A stretch of DNA of 64,000 bases from Misgurnus anguillicaudatus (Eukaryota > Chordata > Actinopteri > Cypriniformes > Cobitidae): contig NC_073358.2 in NCBI RefSeq assembly GCF_027580225.2, forward strand, positions 45,180,001-45,244,000, given 5' to 3'. Below the pieces are notes generated by a model. It did not search any database and had not been told where the DNA came from. It saw nothing but the letters and a program-made list of their open reading frames with translations. The position numbers and the translations under genes are program-made. Positions 58,961 to 64,000 of the stretch are shown here, piece by piece. Every line of letters begins with the position of its first letter. Position 1 is the stretch's first letter.

Positions 58961-60837
58961 AAGTGTGACAACTTGCCCCGGTGTCCCCTTACAGGCCACT
59001 TTTGACAGAGCACTGCATTTATAGTTCAGAAACTACAAAAACAACGGTTTCAAAACAGAAGTGTGCATGTGTGGCAATAGTGATCCTATTATAACCCTAA
59101 AACAAAGAGCTTTCAACTGTTGGTAATTGTCAACCTTAAACCCATAAGAGCCTGTATGAATGTTATGTAATGCTCGGCAGGTCAATACTAATAAAAAATA
59201 TTGATAGCCTTTCCTCTAAAAGCTTAGATGCCATTAGACTAAACCACTTCTTCAGGTTACTAGAGGTAACTATAACATTAATGAAACAAATAAATAAAAC
59301 ATTCAGCATCCAAGTACAGGGATAAAATGCAAATAGGTTATCAAAGAGGTAATGATGCAACAAAGATGTACTTTGACTTCAGCATGACATTTCGTTCCAT
59401 CAAGAGACACCGTAAATGAGCCGTGTTTATTTTTTCAGATATTTACAACATTAGGCCCGAGATATCCAGAGGGTAATCGCTCTATCCCGCTGGCTGAGGT
59501 TGACAGTTGAATGAGTTTTGTTTTTTTCTCGCCCGCTCGTGGTGAAAACTTGCTTGGATTGCTGTAGATATTTACAGCAGACACAGAGGTTATTTTACTG
59601 TTTTGCTTAGTGCCTTTTCTTTTCTGCGAGGGAAACATTTTGGTGTCGGTTTGTGTTTATCTAAGTGTTAAGTAAGAAAACAGGCCGATATGTGTCAGTA
59701 TTCCAACGAGCCGTGTGGTAAAAGTGACACTCGATTGTTTGGAATCACAAATAACTTTTGTAAGTCGGCATTAACTTTGGTCTTGCTTGCAGCTCTTGTT
59801 TTTGTGCCATGTTACATGCAAGTGTTTTGTGCCATGTAAGTTTAAATGTAAGGGCTGTACTCATATAATAAATACAAATTATTTCACAGGAATAATCCAG
59901 AAGATAAAATAAAAATACAGATGCTTATGGATGTATTTAAACGGCTACCTTAAACAAAACTCAGAGTATATAATCCTGCAAACCTGGTTGGTAGTGCATT
60001 GTTTTAGCAGTGGAAAAGGTTGTGGGTTTGATTGACACCCAACTGATAAAATGTATAAATTAAATGCACTACAAGGTATACAGTATTTTTATTTTTGTAT
60101 ATGTATATGTGTTCGCCACTTCTGTGCCACTAATGCAATCCTCTACCACTGAGCTAGAATTACAATAAATAAGATTCATAGATATTTCAGATCTCATCTG
60201 ACACTCAAAGGCACTCTCAGGTTTTCCCAAAATGGGATAAGATAAAATGTAATGCTTGAATGACAAAAGGGATTACCAGGTCGAGTGGTCTTACTCTGTT
60301 AGCTGGTGGGGCTGAGCTGAGGTCAATGATCTGTAAATGGGTGTAAATTTCCTTCTGTTGCATATAATCTCTGAAGAGGACCATGCCACAGCATCACACC
60401 ACCTAACAAAACAGCTGTGTTTGTCTGAGATGTGTTTACATTACATCCAAGTGCTCAGTCATAGTTAAAACACAATGTTTTAGTAAAAGTCAACATCATG
60501 GCACAATCCATCTGTGTATGATAGTCAGGCAGCTGTTGGTTGCATATGGATAGAAGTGTGGGATCAGATAAATGTGACAATTTTTAATACATGACTTCTG
60601 AAAGGCAAAAAGCTGACCATTTTTGTTCTTGTATTTTAATATTTTTGTATAATTTACATACTAACAACAACACAAACAGGCTAAGAGTGTAACAGTCAGT
60701 GGCGACTCGTGACTCCTCATCTGAGGGAATAATTAATCAAAATAATTGTTCCCAGCATTATGTGTGTGGTTCCCTTCCCCAAAATACCTGTCCTGCGTGT
60801 CGAGAGACCCCGTGTGCATCACGTGTTTTGTCAAAAT
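58961..60837. other. gene-free stretch with a decayed SINE
   Basis: Bases 59985-60075 (GGTTGGTAGTGCATTGTTTT, GGTTGTGGGTTTGATTGACA) are a worn tRNA-like SINE. 59420-59800 looks unique and could be conserved non-coding DNA. A minus-strand candidate exon is the next entry. Confidence 0.4.
60295..60370 (-). other. candidate exon, minus strand, unrecognised
   Basis: Minus-strand acceptor GGTCCTCTTCAG precedes 60370 and a strong donor AGA|GTAAGA follows 60295. The frame with one leading base is open for 25 codons (D-Y-M-Q-Q-K-E-I-Y-T-H-L-Q-I-I-D-L...P-P-A-N-R), composition typical of protein. No family recognised. Chance remains a serious alternative for so short a segment. Confidence 0.22.
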
Positions 60838-60972
60838 AAGTGCCTGCTGCACACGCGTCAAAACCGTTATTATAAAAGAGACGCTCACGTTTACAAAATA
60901 CACGCAAGACACTACCTTAACAGTCAACTTTGATTACGCATAAGATTATGCGAGTATCTGGCAAATGTCAAC
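60838..60972 (+). repeat. inverted-pair repeat, left copy
   Basis: AAGTGCCTGCTGCACACGCG through AAAGAGACGCTCACGTTTAC to GCGAGTATCTGGCAAATGT; the reverse complement recurs at 63868-64000. Confidence 0.8.
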
Positions 60973-61477
60973 GAGACTGCTCCATCGAGGAGTATGTGGA
61001 GGAGTTTTTGGTGTAGAGCAATCTCGCCAATTTTTATGAGATTTTGTTGATGGACAGTTTTTTTGCTTAGGGTTAGAGGACTATCTATGTTACCTAATGC
61101 CTAGGAGTCGGGAAGTAGGGTCTTTTCTGGAATTTATTGTGTTAAGCGGATCCTCCTTAACTGTGGGCGAGAGTGAGGAGGAGGCCTCGCCTAAACATTT
61201 TTTTGGAGAAGGCTTATTTTGTTATATTAAAAAAAACCTTACTGCACTTGGATCCGCTGCCTACACACTTCATTACAAAGAGAGAGTTCACCCAAAAATA
61301 AAAATTCTGTCACTGTTTATTCACCCTCATGTCAATCAAAACCTCTATATGACTCTGTGGAACACACAAAAAATATTTTTTACTCTGTGATGTATGCGTC
61401 TATACAACAGCATGTCCATCTGAAACCACGCCCACTGTCAGGAAAGCTGCATCCTTTTAAACAAATAATTTACTTTC
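60973..61477. other. repeat-derived stretch
   Basis: Contains a family C fragment (GAGAGTTCACCCAAAAATAA, 61280-61340) and a GAGGAGGCCTCGCC phrase. No gene. Confidence 0.45.
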
Positions 61478-62479
61478 ATAGAAAAAAAATCTGATAATTT
61501 ACTCACCACCATGTCAGCCTAGATGTTTGTCTTTCTTGTTCAGTTGAAAAGAAAATACGTTTTTCTCCATAGTGGACTTTAGTGGACCTCAACAGTTTCA
61601 ATGGAGTTTAAAATTGCAGTTTCAAAGGGTTAAACAATCCCAACTGGAGCATGAGGATCTTATCAGGTGAAACAATTGTCATTTTTGCTAAAAAAAGGTA
61701 CTTTTAAAAGACAAATTGTCTTCTTCCCACATGGAAAGAACCTATATGTGGATATATGTGCATATATGAAACCTATATGTAGCTAATATGCACATATATG
61801 CTGCACATATACACCATATATGCCCATATATGCTGCATATATGCAAAATTGAGGTGCATATATGTGCATATACAGGCCATATAGGTCTCCTGTATTGCTT
61901 ATTTATATCCACATATAAGCCCTATACATACAAGTTATGTCTCCTATATAGCTCATGGCAGGATCTGGTCATTTTGTAGCTCATATCCCACTTTGGCAAA
62001 TGTCATACATGATTCCTAGCTCATATTCTCTATTATCAAGGCAATAACTAAGAACTAACAAAAAAAATGCAAGAACTTATGCATGTGCAAACACATGAAA
62101 TTGGTATCACATATAATTGGCATGTTATGGAATTTAACTACACTCTAAGAAAGGATGTGTTAATCCTTTATTTAAGACATTATGTGTCATTTCGTGTTGA
62201 TTTTGAGTTTAAATAAATAAAAGGGACAAGATTTGTTAAAACAACACAAAGTGTGTTGTCACAAAAATTGAAATTTAAAGTTAACACATTAGATGTGTTA
62301 TTTTAACACATTCCTTTTTTAAGAGTGTATATGGCAATTACAGGAGATGAAAATTTATGATGTCTACATGTTTTCCCAAAACATTTACAAGGTCTATTCT
62401 TTCTTGTATGAAGATAGTGGAAAAGAAGGACATGTATAACAAAATGGTTTTTAGTCTTTTTTTGTCAATCAAGACAAAA

Positions 62480-62650
62480 TGGTGACAGTGGTGCAGATGG
62501 TACAGTGGGTTGTCTTATGATTGGAAGGTTGGGTGTTCAAATCCCAACAGTGACGCAGTTGGGAGTATTGGTTGTTTTGTGATCGGAAGGTGGGAGGTTT
62601 GAATCCTGGCTCCTGCAAGTGCAGACTGTCATTGGTTTGACCTTTATTTA
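62480..62650 (+). repeat. tandem tRNA-like SINE units
   Basis: TGGTACAGTGGGTTGTCTTA and GGTTGGGTGTTCAAATCCC look like A and B boxes, followed by a second unit with AGGTGGGAGGTTTGAATCCT. No intact cloverleaf was found. Confidence 0.55.
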
Positions 62651-62721
62651 TGTTTTATTTATTAGCAGCTACAGATTTTAATAATTTTACTAGTATATAG
62701 GTTAACATATTGGTATATATA

Positions 62722-63080
62722 TGAAGAGTTTCGTTGCAAAACGAGATAAACCCATTTTTTAACATTTTTGTCAAAACATGTTTATTATTATGTTATCATG
62801 TTATTCTTTTGTTTTATGGTGCTACTTAGCTGTATTTTTTAAGTTATGAAGGTTTAAATCAAAACAAACCAACTGCAGTTGAATTGAAATTAAAGGAGTG
62901 GTCCGCTTTATAGATGGGGCCCATTGACTTACCATAGTATTTTTTTTCCTACTGTAAAAAGTCAATGGACCCCATCTCTAAAGTGGACTACTCCTTTAAT
63001 TGGAATGCACAACAAAAAAACGAGATTTCTGAACAATTAAAAAAAACGGTGGTTATCTCGTTTTGCAACGAAACTCTTCA
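62722..63080. mobile_element. TGAAGAGTTTCGTTG MITE, copy 4, TA-flanked
   Basis: Ends TGAAGAGTTTCGTTGCAAAA and TTTTGCAACGAAACTCTTCA with TA on both sides. Full length once the inner TTAA insertion (62890-62999) is removed. Confidence 0.88.
62890..62999. mobile_element. 106-bp TTAA MITE, innermost
   Basis: TTAA|AGGAGTGGTCCGCTTTA...AAAGTGGACTACTCCT|TTAA. Arms are inverted (CCCATTGACTTACCATAGTA faces CTGTAAAAAGTCAATGGACC). The empty site GAAATTAATTGG is seen in relatives (for example the reverse complement near 3345), so the TTAA duplication is certain. Confidence 0.92.
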
Positions 63081-63224
63081 TATGTACATATATGTACATA
63101 TAGACCCCTTCAAGGTTTGTAAACATTGAATGACTATCGGGTGCGCGCGCAGCATGGGGTCAAACTGTTCATACCATGCAGGCTTTATAATTTAATCTAA
63201 CAGGGCTGAAAAATGATGACTTAC

Positions 63225-63403
63225 CTCAAATGAAGTGAGCAATACAAACACAAGCCTCTTTGATATTTGCATTGTTCCAGTCTGCACGTTAATTGCTTGC
63301 AGTGGCAGATGTTGTCTTTTTTGTTTTTGAGATTCTGCAGGAATCGCGAAAACTTAACGGAAGACCTGGTGCGATTTTCACAGCCCACGACGTAAGTAGG
63401 CAT
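63225..63403 (-). pseudogene. THAP-like first exon, degenerate
   Basis: On the minus strand ATG at 63403 begins MPTYVVGCENRTRSSVKFSR and 60 codons later reaches a consensus donor GAG|GTAAGT at 63225. The pattern is C8, then the K-F-S-R-F aromatic block, then C55-S-L-H58, which fits THAP (C-x2-4-C-x35-50-C-x2-H) with 46 residues between. The first cysteine of the pair is replaced (Y-V-V-G-C), so the zinc site is broken. Presumably the 5' exon of the surrounding transposon's dead transposase. Confidence 0.55.
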
Positions 63404-63867
63404 TTTTGATGATACTGAATAATACGCAACTCAATATGCTATAATGGCTTTTTTGACCCCGACATGCGCAGTGGGAACCGCCTGTGACGTGAACCGTGAA
63501 GGAGTCTATATTTTATATGTGTCACATATATTAAAAACCTATATCAAAACCTATATTGAAACATATATGTTTATAAAGGTTTTTTCCATGTGGGCCGTGT
63601 GACGGGCCAGCGCAACCTTACGTATTACGTCATCGCGTGTAAAGGTCACGCGTTACACATGTGAAACACACACTTGCGGACCATTTTAAACAATGAACTG
63701 ACATAAAAAACATTAATTTGTATCATTCCACATACAACAACATCTGAAAGGTCCTCTTTCTCCACACTTGTAAACACTGGAGCGGTAGTTTCGCAAACTT
63801 CATGTGTACATAAGGTCACCAGTAGCGGCAGACGTGTCTAAAGGGGTTATGATAAAAGAGACACAAT

Positions 63868-64000
63868 CACATTTGCCAGATACTCGCTTAATCTCATGTG
63901 TAATCAAAGTTTACTGTTAAGTTAGTGTCTTGCAAATATTTTGTGAACGTGAGCGTCTCTTTAATCATAAACCCTTTCGATGCATGTGCAGCAGGCACGT
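63868..64000 (-). repeat. inverted-pair repeat, right copy (runs off the window)
   Basis: Reverse complement of the block at 60838-60972 (ACATTTGCCAGATACTCGC ... GCAGCAGGCACGT). The pair faces each other across the whole right-hand nest. Confidence 0.8.

Larger units (their letters stand above)
61726..63594. mobile_element. CCCACATGGAAA transposon with THAP-like exon
   Basis: Inverted ends CCCACATGGAAAGAACCTAT and TTTTTTCCATGTGGG. Both subterminal regions are packed with CATATATG palindromes (61740-61900, 63080-63110, 63510-63570), probably binding sites. It contains a THAP-like exon, a tRNA-type SINE and a MITE that itself holds another MITE. No clear target duplication. Confidence 0.75.
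61478..63790. repeat. foldback MITE family B, copy 2, split by a nest
   Basis: The left part (AATTTACTCACCACCATGTC, 61496 on) and the right part (CCAGCGCAACCTTACGTATT, AAAGGTCCTCTTTCTCCACA) match 32966-33711. The two are separated by the 1.87-kb element at 61726-63594; the far right arm is lost. Confidence 0.75.

Noticed and set aside
62480..62650. tRNA gene
   Set aside because: Box-like motifs are present but no cloverleaf closes; it is a SINE.

Overview
The window looks like nuclear DNA of a teleost fish, most likely a cyprinid. The evidence is one vertebrate gene with ordinary GT-AG introns, an AT-rich background, and dense copies of fish-type repeats: foldback MITEs with TTAA or TA target sites, hAT elements with 8-bp target duplications, tRNA-derived SINEs, an L2-like LINE tail and THAP-bearing DNA transposons. 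No bacterial-type operons, CRISPR arrays or viral genes were seen.

The only gene I can name is xbp1 (X-box binding protein 1), complete on the + strand at 16956-19114 in five exons. Upstream lie a perfect ER-stress response element (CCAAT-N9-CCACG) and two CRE/ATF-like sites. Exon 4 holds the conserved 26-base IRE1-excised intron (18329-18354). Exon 5 is therefore read in two frames: unspliced XBP1u stops at 18723-18725 (262 aa) and spliced XBP1s at 19112-19114 (383 aa). ATF6/XBP1 induction, IRE1 splicing and the XBP1u C-terminal pausing tail can all be read from this one locus.

Left of xbp1 (1-16.7 kb) and from 19.6 to 35 kb the sequence is repeats separated by unique AT-rich DNA. From 38.5 to 49 kb it is a transposon graveyard. 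Four DNA elements sit inside one another at 41.7-46.7 kb, three of them hAT-type with perfect 8-bp duplications, and the third carries the 3' end of a hAT transposase. Next to it (38.5-40.2 kb) an element holds a THAP-domain exon broken by a stop. At 50.9-53.6 kb a 49-bp minisatellite is split by two transposons, one carrying a RecQ-helicase-like fragment. A palindromic element holding an L2-like tail follows at 54.4-55.6 kb. The right end (61.5-63.8 kb) is a second four-deep nest containing another THAP-like exon.

Several splice-flanked open segments on the minus strand (60.3, 56.1, 50.2, 41.35, 36.9, 36.4 and 27.6 kb) and coding-like segments on the plus strand (1.0 and 47.3 kb) could belong to unrecognised genes. 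I could assign none to a family, and chance pseudo-exons are a real alternative, so they carry low confidence.
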